In this document: piece after piece, positions 14,348-23,355 of the stretch
How the letters are laid out: each line of letters opens with the position of its first letter
How positions within the stretch are numbered: position 1 is the first letter of the stretch
DNA from: Flaccisagitta enflata
Taxonomy: Eukaryota; Chaetognatha; Sagittoidea; Aphragmophora
DNA: 64,000 nt
NCBI GenBank assembly: GCA_965153355.1
Contig: OZ231127.1
Location: 40,548,001 to 40,612,000 of the forward strand
Direction of reading: 5' to 3'
The notes under the pieces: generated by a model
What the model was told of the DNA's origin: nothing
Databases searched by the model: none
Seen by the model: the letters and a program-made list of their open reading frames with translations, nothing else
Translations under genes and position numbers: made by a program

Positions 14348-14439
<92 letters not shown>

Positions 14440-17400
14440 CGATGTCTTATAATCAAATACGGAAATACCATGTTCATTTACTAATTTCTCAACACCATTT
14501 CCACGCGCTTTGAATCTTGATCAATTGTCTTTTTTTTAAAGTGGAGTTCTCACCTTCTTGCCAAACTCAGAGAGTCCGTCGTGTTCAGCTTTATCTTTCT
14601 CGTCCTCTTTTTCGTTGTCCACTTTCCAATTATCAGCCCACGGGGTGTTGCAAGAATGAGTCACCTGGAAAATTTCGATTTGGGTCGAATTCTCCATTTA
14701 AACGATACTGTTATACTAATTGATGTTACGATGGAATTTGACTTAGCCATCATTACTTACAGTCATGTAACGAACGCCCAATTCGTAAAAAAGACGCAGA
14801 GTTGCCAGGCTAGACGCGATAGAATGACCACCTGAAAATGGAGGCAAAACAAAAATTGACAGACTATACTATCTAGGAAATAGAAATCTTCCCACCTATG
14901 AATTCATGTCATTTATCTACATGATCACGTATATCTGTTGATTGCAAATGGATCAATGATAGATGTAGGCTCCCCCTGACTCAATTATCACCGCCAATGG
15001 CCGGTTCAGCAATTTGTAAAGTATCAGGAGGTACTTTGGAGTGATGGCTTCCAGCCTTTTTCCATGAAACAAATTTTTTCCTCCTTTTTATCTTTGAGTG
15101 ATCATAACTTTTAAACGGCTGGACTGAATTTGTTGCGCAAAAAAGGAAAAAGATGCCCCTTGAAAAACTCTTCATTTTGGCCACCAATTTTTTGTCAATT
15201 GATCAAAAAACAACGGAGATATTTAACTTTGAATGGATAAGACTTACTGTAAAAAATTCAAATTAAGAAATCTTCAAATGGAATGATTTCATTCAAATTA
15301 AGATAACTTCTAAACCCAATGAGATAGCAGGATGCGGTTTGCGTAGATGGCTTGCAAATTCGAAGAGCTTCATTTTAGTCACCAATTTTTTCTTAGTCAG
15401 ATGATTTTCACAAGAGTTATAGACTGAAACGTGCGGGAAGATTTCTATTTCCTAGATAGTATCTGTGCAGGGGTGTATAAAGTTGAGTATCCCCCCCCCC
15501 CCGGTGGGGGAGGGGAATAAAATCAGAGAGTTTGGAGATGGGGAAGAAAATCAAAAGTTTGAAAAAAAGAAAAAAGAAATTTTTTGAAGATCTAACACTT
15601 TTAGTAGTACCAAAAGGTAAAATACAATTACTACAACACAATTTAACACTATCTAAACCTAAGATATACTGTTTCATAGCTTTAAGGGGAAGAAAATGAA
15701 AGATTTTGTAACGCGATGCGACGCGTCACGGGGAAGAAAATCAAAGGCAGGGGAGGGGGGAATAAAATCAAAAGCCGCTCAACTATATACACCCCTGTAT
15801 CTGTGTGAAGGCTTTGGCTCAAAGCTAAGAAAGAAAAACCCCAAAACAACCACATTTTTACCTTCAACTCCTATGAGAGAAGCGATTTTGCCATTTTTGT
15901 GCGCTTCTACGATGGAGTCGGCGGTCGGCGTCCATTCGAACTCGTCGTAAGCGTCGACGAATCGCTTGATCACGTCGATCTGCTCCAATGTCTCCTGAAC
16001 CGCATCTTTCCCTTGAGTTTTGCAACTTAAAAACGAAATGCAGGAGATATATGACGGCAAATTTTTGAAGGAAAAGTAAGTGTTTCACCATACTTTTTGC
16101 ATCATTTTCAGTATAGTAATAGTGCAAGAATGATTTTAAAAGATGAATTGTCTCTAAAGACACTTGGTGTATACATTTCTATCATATTCTGACCTCAAAA
16201 ATAATTTTTACAATGCAATTCACATGAGAAAAGCAAAAAAATCAAGTTTTTTTATGAAATTTTTCTTACATTTTTTTGTTTGTTCTTGCTGTTGAAATTC
16301 TAAGACTCTCAAATGTAGGGAAATTTTGCATTTCCAAAAACATAGTTCTCTTCATAATCGATTTTGGAAGAGAACTATGTTTTTTGTTTTTTCATTTTTT
16401 CATTTTCTATGCAATCTTAGAATTTCAACGAGCCTCCTGTCAGTTACCAAAAATGAAATTTTCAATAATTTGCATTATATTTTCTTTATTATTTGTAGCT
16501 TCATTTGGTTCTTTTTCATGTTTGAATGCAAGTTATGCAAAAGAATATCAATCATGATATATCTTAAGACGCAGAGCAAGATCAGCCATGCAGATCCCAT
16601 TCATATAGGTAAAAAAATAGAATATTGATTTGAGGGTAACCAATATTGAATTACCATTAGGCAATGCATACTTATTACATTGCAAAAAAAATTAATGCAA
16701 AATATCGATTTTTTTAGCTATTTATTGCTAAAAAGGCTAATTTATTATAGAAGGATAAACTGTCAGAAGAAATTCAAAAACTATATTATAATTTATCTTT
16801 ATTGTATCAATTTGTAAAACTATGGATGTAGCATAGTATAAAAGTACTATTTGTTTGTTATTCATAAATTTATTTATTAATCATTCATAGAATTATACAT
16901 AAATGAACATTTTAAAGGTTTTTGTTTCTTCTAAACTAAAGTTAAGTATTGGTATCTTTTATTTGCTCTAAAACAATAAAATATCATTTGTATAACTTGT
17001 TTATTCATTCATTAATTTATTCATTCATTTGTTAATTAGTTCATTGATTTTATTTATTCATTTTTAGTTGCGGACACGCAACTTTACAAGAGGCTTTGTC
17101 TGTCCGTCCGTCCGTTGGTCAGTCGGTCGGTTGGTCGGTCCGTGAACATGAGTCAAAAAGTGTGAAAATGTGCATTTCCACCCCTGCCCACCTGTCCGCA
17201 ACTGGCATTGGCCGTGTATCCGGCCTTGTTTATTCTATTGATTCATCTATGAATCAATTCTTCAATAATATCTTTCGTCATGTCATAATTTTCTAAAGCT
17301 ATGAAAACCGTATCAGATATTACATAATTACAGGTACTTTTGTATTTGCCATTATTTAATTTGTTCATTCATTCATTAATTCATTCATTCATTCATTTAT

Positions 17401-18641
17401 TCATTTATTCATTTATTCATTCATTCATTCATTCATTCATTTATTCATCTTTACAATCATGCATTGACTGAATCATTCAGACGGTCTATACACAGGTAAA
17501 TTTCATTCATGTCATTTAATATATTCAATAAAGTGTAGATCTCGTCCAAAACGTTGACAAGTCATAACTCATTAACAATGATGATTTATCCATTAACCCA
17601 GAAAAATCACTCTTGAGGAGCAGAAGACAAACCCACATACCAGGAGTTAAATGCTAAGAAAATCAGCTGCAATTTTTGTTTCATTGGAATTCTTAAAATC
17701 CATAAAAAAAAATAATGACTTATAAATGATTAATGATAAGGTCGTATACACGGCCAATAAGTAGTCGCTTTTTGGGTCGACAGGGGCAGTAATGCTGGTT
17801 GGCAGGGGCAGTATGAGAGAGTGTGGGAGCTGTTTTGTAGCTGTTTAGGGGCAGTAATGCTAAACAAGGCCAAGAGATGTCCAATAGATGCATCCTCTTT
17901 AGACGTAAGATATTATCATACAAATAATTAAGATATAAAGATATTAAGATATAAAAATATGAAAATGTGAAGATTCAGAGATAAAGAGAAAAATATAAAC
18001 TGATTCCTCTCTTCCCCCCACGCCTCTCCACCCCCCCCACCCCTCGCCCCACGCCTCCCCCTCCCCCTACGCCTCCCCGCCCCTCTCCCCACGCCTCCCA
18101 TTCCCCCACCCCTCGCCTCCCCACCCCTCCCCCTCACACCTCCCCACCCCTCCCCCCCACACCTCCCCATACCCCCCACCTCGTCCTCACAAAGAGACAT
18201 GAAGGGACTTGGAGACATATGGAGAGACATGAAGAGACATGAGGAAACATGAAGAGACATGAGGAGACATGAAGAGACATGAAGAGACTTGAAGAGACAT
18301 GAAGAGATAAAAGAGACATAAGAGATATAAGAGATGTGAGATATAAGAGATATAAGCGATATAAGAGACATAAGAGACATATGAGACATATAGGAGACAT
18401 AGGAGACATAAGAGACATAAGAGACATATAAGAGACAAAAGAGACATAAGAGACATAAGCGACATAAGAGACATAAGAGACCTAAGATAAATAAGAGAAA
18501 TAAGAGACATAAGAGATATAAGAGACAAAAGTGACAAAAGAGACGAAAGAGACAAAAGAAATATAAGAGACAAGAAGATACATGTAGAGAAATGAAGAGA
18601 AAACCTTGAAAATCGCGTTATAGAATTTTCGCGTTACACTC

Positions 18642-18697
<56 letters not shown>

Positions 18698-18845
18698 CTA
18701 CCAAGGGACAGACCCTCTTATAGAGATGCGAGGACGCATCTAAAAAAAATCTTTTATCGATTTACCGGCATCCAAATTTTCAGATGGAGCTACCTCACAA
18801 GGGACACACCCTCTTGGAGAGTCACAAACGGCTAGAAAGAAAGAG

Positions 18846-18912
<67 letters not shown>

Positions 18913-19038
18913 AACATTCCGATGGAGGGACGGAGGGATGGACCGACGGAATTACGCAGAAACGTGTAGAGTCACAACTCCATCATAAAAAAGAAAAGAA
19001 TGAAGAAAACAAAAAGGAAAGAAAAAAAATCAGGAGAG

Positions 19039-19069
<31 letters not shown>

Positions 19070-20386
19070 GTTTGTCGGACAGACAGACACGTGGAGCTGG
19101 GGGGGGGGGATAGCCGTGTATTCGGCCTAGTTTAACGCCTTTTGGCGGTTTTTATATCACTGCCCCTGCCCAAGTGCTTGAGTGGCCTTTTATGTTACTG
19201 CCCCTGCCCATTAGCCCGAGACTTGAAGAACTATGTTTCCAGCCTTTTTTCTTTACAAACCGCGCCGATCAGTATATTGTTTGAATGATCATTACCATGA
19301 CTTGTGAACTTAGTTATTTTTTAAGGAAAATCAGAGAAAAAAAAATATAGAACTGTGATATAACTAATTCACTGAGAATTTCAAATTTGCATAGAAAATG
19401 AGTATTTCAAAAAAACAAAAACATACCGGGCTAGCCATTTGTAATACGGAGGCCGGTATGTTTTCAAAAATGCAAAAATTTTATTTCTTTTAAAGATTTG
19501 AAATTCTCAAGATTGAAAATAATATTTTCGAAATTGTGAAAATCAATCAAAAATCTTCTTGAAAATCTTATAAACCTAGTTAGATAAGTCTCACAAGCTG
19601 CAAACCGACCAGTAATGCTGTTCAACATGTAACAACGCTATAACCTATCAAACACACCCATTCCCTTATGATTTTATAGCCATTTTACATTATAATACTC
19701 AAATTTCACAAATACTTAAAAAGTCATTGTCATCCTGACCTCTGCTTTGCAGAATTAGCTTACGGACATGATGCAAGTCCGAGAGCCTTCAAACTTTTTT
19801 TGTAGCACAAAATATACTATAATTGAGTCTAGGTCTGATCATTTGGGTGTCAGCAGTATTGGCATTGCTGTACCATGTGGTTTACTCAATGGCACAATTG
19901 GGCCTTGGCACTCAGTTTCCTTAAGAATTCCTCAATTTCTAAGCAGTTTAGACCTGCCTAGCGCCATTGCCTCGGCTCAATATCGTTTTTTTATGGATAA
20001 TATATCTGATAGTAGGTATACCAAGTGTAATTCGACGGGCCAATTCATTACACGGAAACAAAATGATTGGTAAGGGGCCCTAAATTCATGCGACTGAACT
20101 CTGACGGCCGGATTCTGCTCTGCGTCTTAATGATTTTTTTAGTTTTATCATTCAGTTTCAATCATTTTGATTTTTTACTTTGACTCCTCTTGAAACACAA
20201 ATGTTGCCTTCGGAGGAACGCCGTCAAATCAAGAGCAAAGGTTTTCAATTTCCTTTTTTTTAGTTGCGGACACGCAACTCTATAAAAGGCTTTGTCCGTC
20301 CATGGGTCTGTCGGTCCATCTGTTGGTTTGTCGATCCGTCCGTCAGTCCGTGATGATTGAGTCGAATCTCCATCTCCTTCCTCTCT

Positions 20387-20473
<87 letters not shown>

Positions 20474-23355
20474 AATATAAAGTAGTTGAAATTTTCACTC
20501 ACACTTAGACTAAGTAAGGCCCAATTATTGATGCATATCATGTTTGGCCTTACACATGATTTGTCAATAGATTACTATGCAACCCTTACCTTACGTAAGC
20601 GGCCCAAAATTGGCCTCCAACGTGACCTTCTTGGAGGAGAGGAATACTCGTGTGCCCATAACCACCCCACGATTTCTTCGCCCACGGTTCTCGCTCAAGC
20701 AAATTCACCTGAACAGGGCCAACACCTATAAGTCGCGTGCGGGACATAAATAACTTAGGATAACTCAAATTGACATAAAATGACTTAAAATGACTTAAAC
20801 AGACATAAAATGATGATAAGTGACTTATACGACTGAATTGACCAAATTGACTTAAGTGACTTGATATTACGTAAAATGATTAAAAATGACTTACAATGAC
20901 TTAGAATGACTAATGATGACTTAGAATGACCAAAAATGGCCTAGAATGACCAAGAATAACTATAAGTAATAAAAAAAGTAAAGTTTGACCGACGGACGGA
21001 CGGACGGACAAAGCGGGTTGTAGAGTCGCGTGCACGCGACTAAAAACGTTCATTTATACATTTATACATTTATACATTTTTCAAAAATTCAGTCGCATTA
21101 AAGTTCGTTGTAGAGTGTCCTTGAACTTAATCGGCCTTAAACGAGTAAGTTTGCCAGAGAGTTTGTATATTTAGAGGGGTTTATTTAATGCGTTTATAAT
21201 TCTGAGCCGGACTTCCCAATAGGCTTGAGAGGCTTAAGCCTAGGGCCCCGCGGTAAGGGGGGCCCCGCGGTAAAGCCCCCACCCCTGGGAAAAAAGGGAG
21301 AGAAAGGGAGGAAAAAGAGGAAAAAAAAGAGTGAAGAAAAAAAAAGAGAAAAAAAAAAAGAAAAAAAAAAAAGAAAAAGAAAGAAAGGAAGAAAGAAAGA
21401 AAATCTTGTCACACCATCCTGACATCTTAAATCCTAGGTATTCACTTTTATATATTGGCTCAAACAGAATTCCACTGATAAAAGAAAAAAAATTACTAGT
21501 CCCTTAAAATCGTTGCAGTGGGAATTAACTTTAGGTTCTTAAGCTTAGAAAATTTAATGGCTTTATAGTTTAGCTTGACTAGTTATGGGAGGAGGGGAGG
21601 GGGGTGGTAAAGGGGGGCAGCAAGGGTAGCCCTTGAAATGAAACTTCTAGTCACGAGAAACAGTTCTGATTTTGCTCTAATTTCGAATTCAACTACCTGT
21701 AAGATATCATCGGCATTGCCAAACTCTGACCTCTACAGTTTCGGAGGTGGCACCGATGGATAGAGCTTGAAATTCTGCTTTGGATCTCAACGGAATAATA
21801 ATAGATTAAAGCAACCCCGATTTTTAGTATTGAATTAACTGACATGATGTTTGATACAATTTTCTGTTCTTTCATTCAGAGTTAGAGTCCAGGGACAAAA
21901 AGGTCAACCTAAGCACAGACAATTACATCTTTTTTTAATCTATAGCATTTCATATATATCATGGTCATGTTTGTTTTCATCGATGTCACCCAAATAGTTA
22001 GGAAGATATTTCACTTTTCCGTCAAGATCTACTTCTTTACTCGGATGAAGATGTATGTAAGGGTGATTTTTATGGTGCGATTTTCCTTATCATCATTGCT
22101 GTTTCACTATGCTGTAGTGAGTTAGGCATTAGCATTTACTCTTACCAAAACAATTTTTCCATGGAGCTAAATTGCCTGTTACAGCCTGTTGCATGCAGTC
22201 GGATCCACCTTTGGTATAGTGATGAACTGTCTGCGCATCTGTGTATCCGTCCGTCCATTTATTTGTTGGTTTTAGCCAGCCTGTCTCTCTTCCCTGAGGC
22301 GCAATGATACATTGCAAGGTTAACTCTGACTTAGAAAAAATGTCAGTGGAGATGAGTTTTAGAATGAAGTCGTAGAATAAGTGTTACTTTTTTTCCCCCA
22401 TTTTTTTTTTTAAAAAGTTTGTAAAATACCAAAACGAGTAATGCTAAAGACTTATGATTTCCACAGTTTTATTCAGCGTCCTCACTTTAGTCAAACTGCC
22501 AAAAATCTTTTTCGAGTGAGCTTTTTAACCCCCTCTGATATCGCCGTCTAGCAAGGGGGGAGGTAGCAACAAGGGGGCTAGGGGCCCCCGCGGTAGCTGT
22601 CAAGCCTAGGGCCCCGCGGTTGCTAAGTCCGGCTCAGCGTTTATTTGTTAATGTTTTGTTCAAAGTGTAATTGGCTGTGATAACTCATACACCCGTCACA
22701 GTTTTTAATCAAACGGCTTCTCCAACCCACGACTTTGACTTATTCAGATGTTCTTTAACCAGGCCAGATACACGGCTACTCTAGTCTCGTGCGGGTGGGC
22801 AGGGACCGTATTTGAGGTCAATAGAGCATTTGGGCAGGAGCGGTGAGGCCAAACATCGCAAAAACATGAAATAAGTAAATAGTCGCCAATGCATCAGGAT
22901 CAGATGGTCAGCGGTACCCGAGCCCTGCTTCAGTAGTCTGTGGTTAAATTTGAGAGCGACCCCAAAGGAAACCGACAGACCGACCGAAGTACCGACGGAC
23001 CGACATAGCGGGGTGTAGAGTAGCGTAGCACGCGACTAAAAAGTAGTCCCTCGTTTCTCGATGTCCTGGTATCCAAAATCCCTCGTCGAATTTCACAGCG
23101 ATGAAATCATAGAAACCTTTTCTAATTGATCCTTGTAATTGTTTCTGAGTTGCCACGGTAAGTCGTTGTGTCCATCGATGAGTGGCACTCGTTGTAACAC
23201 TTGGAGAACACGTTGCTTCGTCGAACTTGGTTTTAATGGCGCTGATGATGAGGTGGTCACGGCGACCGCGACGATAATCACGATGATCGCTATCATGGCA
23301 GCGGCGAATCCGAGAAAAATGAGGTAACGGCGACCGGCGAAAAGTTTGGTTAAAC
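6383..23355 (-). CDS. DPEP1: Membrane dipeptidase (renal dipeptidase/DPEP family), 10 exons, 5' end not found
   Basis: Zinc metallopeptidase of the renal dipeptidase family, which cleaves dipeptides outside the cell (in mammals also Cys-Gly from glutathione breakdown and leukotriene D4). CDS joins 23355-23117, 20708-20590, 16025-15862, 14831-14761, 14664-14554, 14343-14254, 9932-9759, 9325-9232, 7285-7173 and 6502-6383. All junctions are GT-AG and in phase, giving about 430 residues. Visible hallmarks: HND (62-64), GVEGGH (Glu173), THSCN (His200), DLSHVS (His250), FSHSS (His271), Arg282, GGDYDG (342-347). Cysteines 120/202, 278/310 and 421 match the two intrachain and one interchain disulfide positions of mammalian DPEP1. 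An N-terminal membrane helix follows basic residues and there is no C-terminal hydrophobic GPI signal, so I infer a type II membrane protein. DPEP1/2/3 orthology cannot be settled by eye; the family call is secure. Confidence 0.95.
6915..7043. repeat. (GT)n microsatellite
   Basis: Long GT run with a few GTGC interruptions, lying in the last intron of the dipeptidase gene. Confidence 0.95.
7173..7285 (-). CDS. DPEP1: Dipeptidase exon 9
   Basis: Completes a Gly codon and encodes [19 protein letters not shown], then [29 protein letters not shown] and NLLRV are family signatures. Reading through the donor (AAG/GTTTGT) would give an early stop after six further residues; splicing to 6502 continues the family C-terminus instead. 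Confidence 0.93.
7357..7532 (-). mobile_element. HT-2 element, 3' end missing
   Basis: Reversed, it opens TTTTTAGTCGCGTGCTACGC GACT and continues CTACACCCCGCTATGTCGGT, the HT-2 start. It breaks off at the GCCACCCGCACGC region before the usual CGGCCTTGTT end. It lies in dipeptidase intron 8. Confidence 0.75.
7533..7825. other. Intronic stretch with nothing recognised
   Basis: AT-rich sequence with short A runs and no supportable gene or repeat boundary. Confidence 0.5.
7826..9062 (+). mobile_element. GGGCAGCGG-family element, degraded or two fragments
   Basis: Opens TTGGGCAGCCACCCCAAAGG with GTCCAGTAGACC (5' module). From 8420 it carries ~20-bp tandem repeats of the CTCAGAGACCCAAATCCTGG type, then TAGGACTTCGTCCCCTTCAG, GCCCTGCT...AGCAGGGC and GGGTACCGCTGACCA (3' module). 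The 7900-8380 middle is unrelated, so it may be two fragments. Confidence 0.55.
9108..9190. repeat. (CTT)n microsatellite
   Basis: About 27 units in a dipeptidase intron. Confidence 0.95.
9232..9325 (-). CDS. DPEP1: Dipeptidase exon 8 with GGDYDG motif
   Basis: Encodes [20 protein letters not shown], then [11 protein letters not shown] and the first base of a Gly codon. GGDYDGV corresponds to the GGDFDGV active-site loop of vertebrate DPEPs. Acceptor ATAATGCAG, donor ATCG/GTAATT. It lies 42 bp from a (CTT)n tract inside the next intron. Confidence 0.94.
9423..9612 (+). mobile_element. HT-1 element, 3' truncated
   Basis: TTTTTAGTTGCGGACACGCA ACT start, tetranucleotide GTCC/GTCG array, CCCCTGCCCACCCGTCCGCA ACTGATGGCCGTG, then it stops before the TATCCGGCCTTGTT end. 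Confidence 0.85.
9759..9932 (-). CDS. DPEP1: Dipeptidase exon 7 with zinc His and Arg
   Basis: Fifty-eight whole codons beginning [20 protein letters not shown] and ending EANLTQ. His271 is a zinc ligand and Arg282 of ARNV corresponds to the substrate-carboxylate arginine. C278 and C310 are 32 residues apart, as in human DPEP1 (226 and 258). NLT is a possible N-glycosylation site. Donor CAG/GTTAGC. Confidence 0.95.
10071..10186 (+). mobile_element. HT-4 element
   Basis: Starts TTTTAGGTGCGCCAACGCAC CT (hairpin AGGTGCG/CGCACCT), then GGGCTGTGTCCGTCGGTCGG. A short 3' match GGCGCA lies near the end GGGCTTGTT. The next element starts within 5 bp in opposite orientation. Confidence 0.7.
10191..10409 (-). 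mobile_element. HT-2 element, full length
   Basis: Begins AACAAGGCCGGATACACGGC and ends AGTCGCGTAGCACGCGACT followed by AAAAA. It carries GCGTGCGGGTGGGCAGGGGC, and GGACCGACGGACCGACGGAC beside the hairpin. Confidence 0.9.
10501..10591. repeat. (GA)n microsatellite
   Basis: Uninterrupted GA run between two HT-2 elements, followed by an AGACA-rich patch. Confidence 0.95.
10684..10904 (-). mobile_element. HT-2 element, full length
   Basis: ACAAGGCCGGATACACGGCT at one end, AGTCGCGTAGCACGCGACTA at the other, with a long GGAC/CGAC array. Confidence 0.9.
10984..11296. mobile_element. hAT-like MITE, one end lost (same family as 15468-15797)
   Basis: Internal sequence matches the intact copy (TAGTACCAAAA, CAATTACTACAACACAATTT AACACTAT, GGGGAAGAAAATCAAA), and the right end CTCAACTATATACACCCCTG is intact. 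The left CAGGGGTG end is missing. Confidence 0.8.
11340..11463 (+). mobile_element. GGGCAGCGG-family 3' fragment
   Basis: GTTCTACAGGACATCTCCGT TGGGGCCGATGCCCTGCT...AGCAGGGCATAGGTATCGC, the conserved 3' hairpin module. Confidence 0.7.
11607..11755 (-). mobile_element. HT-1 element, full length and short
   Basis: AACAAGGCCGGATACACGGC CACCAGTTGCAGACGGG to GAGTTGCGTGTCCGCTACTA AAAA. It is preceded by a 27-bp A run. Confidence 0.85.
12072..12412. repeat. (GT)n followed by (CT)n microsatellite
   Basis: GT run to about 12152, then pure and interrupted CT/CTCC to 12412: a 340-bp simple-sequence block. The many open frames here are artefacts. Confidence 0.95.
12420..13980. other. AT-rich intron sequence without a gene
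   Basis: Contains a 30-bp perfect palindrome at 12749-12778 and a phrase TTGAAATTTTGCATG that occurs twice about 160 bp apart (13650, 13808). Otherwise I see nothing. Confidence 0.5.
14254..14343 (-). CDS. DPEP1: Dipeptidase exon 6 with zinc His
   Basis: Thirty whole codons: [18 protein letters not shown] then [12 protein letters not shown]. His250 of DLSHVS is a zinc ligand. Donor CAG/GTATTT. The acceptor (CTTCCTCAG) is preceded within a few bases by an ~88-bp perfect (CT)n tract on the coding strand, which must act as the polypyrimidine tract. Confidence 0.95.
14349..14437. repeat. (GA)n, i.e. (CT)n on the dipeptidase coding strand
   Basis: About 44 units ending 4 bp from the exon 6 acceptor AG (14344-14345). 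Confidence 0.95.
14554..14664 (-). CDS. DPEP1: Dipeptidase exon 5 with substrate-binding His
   Basis: Encodes [13 protein letters not shown], then a lysine- and glutamate-rich stretch and LSEFGKK. His200 and C202 match the substrate-contacting histidine and the second cysteine of the first disulfide. The charged loop ([17 protein letters not shown]) falls where vertebrate DPEPs vary in length. Donor AAG/GTGAGA. Confidence 0.95.
14761..14831 (-). CDS. DPEP1: Dipeptidase exon 4
   Basis: Short exon (71 bases): completes a Gly codon, then [18 protein letters not shown] and VRYMT. GGHSI followed by a run ending GVRYMT is typical of the family just before THSCN. Acceptor CATTTTCAG, donor ACT/GTAAGT (consensus). 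Confidence 0.95.
14868..15460. mobile_element. 593-bp TIR element (MITE), copy 1
   Basis: Inverted ends ACTATCTAGGAAATAGAAAT / ATTTCTATTTCCTAGATAGT, with homologous interior to 60470-61070 (CACTTTGAGTGATG-like, GTTTGCGTAGATGGCTTG, AAACGTGCGGGAA). It is non-coding and lies in dipeptidase intron 3. Confidence 0.85.
15468..15797. mobile_element. hAT-like MITE with perfect 8-bp duplication
   Basis: Starts CAGGGGTGTATAAAGTTGAG and ends CTCAACTATATACACCCCTG. TATCTGTG occurs directly on both sides (15460-15467 and 15798-15805). CAG...CTG ends with 8-bp target duplications are the hAT hallmark. It inserted at the very end of the preceding MITE, 64 bp from exon 3. Confidence 0.9.
15862..16025 (-). 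CDS. DPEP1: Dipeptidase exon 3 with bridging zinc Glu
   Basis: Completes the split Ser codon, then encodes [20 protein letters not shown] through KIASLIGVE and the first base of a Gly codon. C120 corresponds to the first cysteine of the DPEP intrachain disulfide, and Glu173 of GVEGGH to the metal-bridging glutamate. Donor GAAG/GTAAAA, acceptor TTTTTAAG. Confidence 0.94.
16291..16430. repeat. Foldback hairpin in intron 2
   Basis: Outer stem GTTGAAATTCTAAGA / TCTTAGAATTTCAAC and inner stem AAAACATAGTTCTCTT / AAGAGAACTATGTTTT enclose a short loop. The whole 140 bp can fold. Confidence 0.8.
17061..17230 (+). mobile_element. HT-1 element, full length
   Basis: TTTTTAGTTGCGGACACGCA ACT to TTGGCCGTGTATCCGGCCTT GTT. 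TTTATTC occurs at both flanks and may be a target duplication. Confidence 0.9.
17358..17447. repeat. (ATTC)n-rich tract
   Basis: Imperfect ATTC/ATTT repeats. Similar patches occur at 16860-16890 and 17000-17060. Confidence 0.85.
17863..18748 (-). mobile_element. HT-3 element, 886 bp, with long repeat interior
   Basis: Begins AACAAGGCCAAGAGATGTCC and GATGCATCCTC, ends AGATGCGAGGACGCATCTAA AAA (hairpin AGATGCG/CGCATCT). Interior: a C-rich block (18000-18180), then arrays of GAGACATGAA and GAGACATAA, then (CAGA)n. All open frames here are repeats. Confidence 0.85.
18836..19068. repeat. (GAAA)n microsatellites
   Basis: Two AGAA runs (18836-18914 and 19039-19068) separated by a piece with GGACGGAGGGATGGACCGAC, an HT remnant. 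Confidence 0.9.
19374..19508. repeat. Foldback hairpin
   Basis: GAGAATTTCAAAT / ATTTGAAATTCTC outer stem with inner AAAACATACCGG / CCGGTATGTTTT stem. Same design as 16291-16430 but different sequence. Confidence 0.75.
20261..20473 (+). mobile_element. HT-1 element, 5' half, running into (TTTC)n
   Basis: TTTTAGTTGCGGACACGCAA CT and GGCTTTGTCCGTCC, then GTGATGATTGAGTCGAAT. From about 20390 the rest is replaced by a (TTTC)n run. Confidence 0.8.
20590..20708 (-). CDS. DPEP1: Dipeptidase exon 2
   Basis: Starts in phase 0 and encodes [12 protein letters not shown] through [21 protein letters not shown] plus two bases of a Ser codon. GGQFW is the family signature before the first structural cysteine. 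The donor is AAG/GTAAGG; an alternative GTAAGG five bases earlier would break the frame with exon 3. The acceptor lies directly beside the end of an HT element (20712-21046). Confidence 0.93.
20712..21046 (-). mobile_element. HT-5 element abutting dipeptidase exon 2 acceptor
   Basis: Reversed: TTTTTAGTCGCGTGCACGCG ACT, GTTGTAGAG-type leader, repeats of AAGTCATTTTAAGTCA type, TGTCCCGCACGCGACTTATA and GGTGTTGGCCCTGTT. Its end lies directly next to CAG/GTG of exon 2. Confidence 0.85.
21198..22636. mobile_element. hAT-like non-autonomous element, 1.4 kb, 8-bp duplication
   Basis: Ends TGAGCCGGACTT (left) and AAGTCCGGCTCA (right) with subterminal GGGGCCCCGCGGTAA blocks. GCGTTTAT is at 21190-21197 and 22637-22644. 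The left duplication is five bases from the inverted repeat, so the exact left border is slightly uncertain. No protein is encoded. Same family as 35578-36066. Confidence 0.8.
22759..23042 (-). mobile_element. HT-2 element with nested fragment
   Basis: CCAGGCCAGATACACGGCTA start and AGTAGCGTAGCACGCGACTA AAAA end. At about 22885-22970 it carries GATGGTCAGCGGTACCC and GCCCTGCTT from the GGGCAGCGG family. Confidence 0.85.
23117..23355 (-). CDS. DPEP1: Dipeptidase exon 1 in window: membrane anchor and HND zinc motif
   Basis: Encodes 79 residues: LFAGRR, a ~23-residue hydrophobic helix rich in Ile, Val and Ala, a Ser/Thr-rich linker, then [15 protein letters not shown] with zinc ligands His62 and Asp64. 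The acceptor after a pyrimidine-rich run (TTCACTCAG) would leave a split codon, implying an upstream coding exon. Alternatively translation starts unspliced at the ATG at 23414-23416, which is in frame, is preceded by an in-frame TAG and adds about 21 residues. The donor AAAAG/GTTTCT is weak but is the only one that keeps the frame. Confidence 0.88.

Larger units (their letters stand above)
16564..20130. mobile_element. TTAA-flanked TIR element, 3.6 kb with nested insertions
   Basis: TTAA plus GACGCAGAGCAAGATCAGCC at the left, matched inverted by GCTCTGCGTC plus TTAA at 20127-20130; the next bases stay similar. TTAA target sites suggest a piggyBac- or Kolobok-like element. No transposase was recognised; the only sizeable frame (19768-20073) matches nothing I know. 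HT elements and microsatellites are nested within. Confidence 0.6.
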
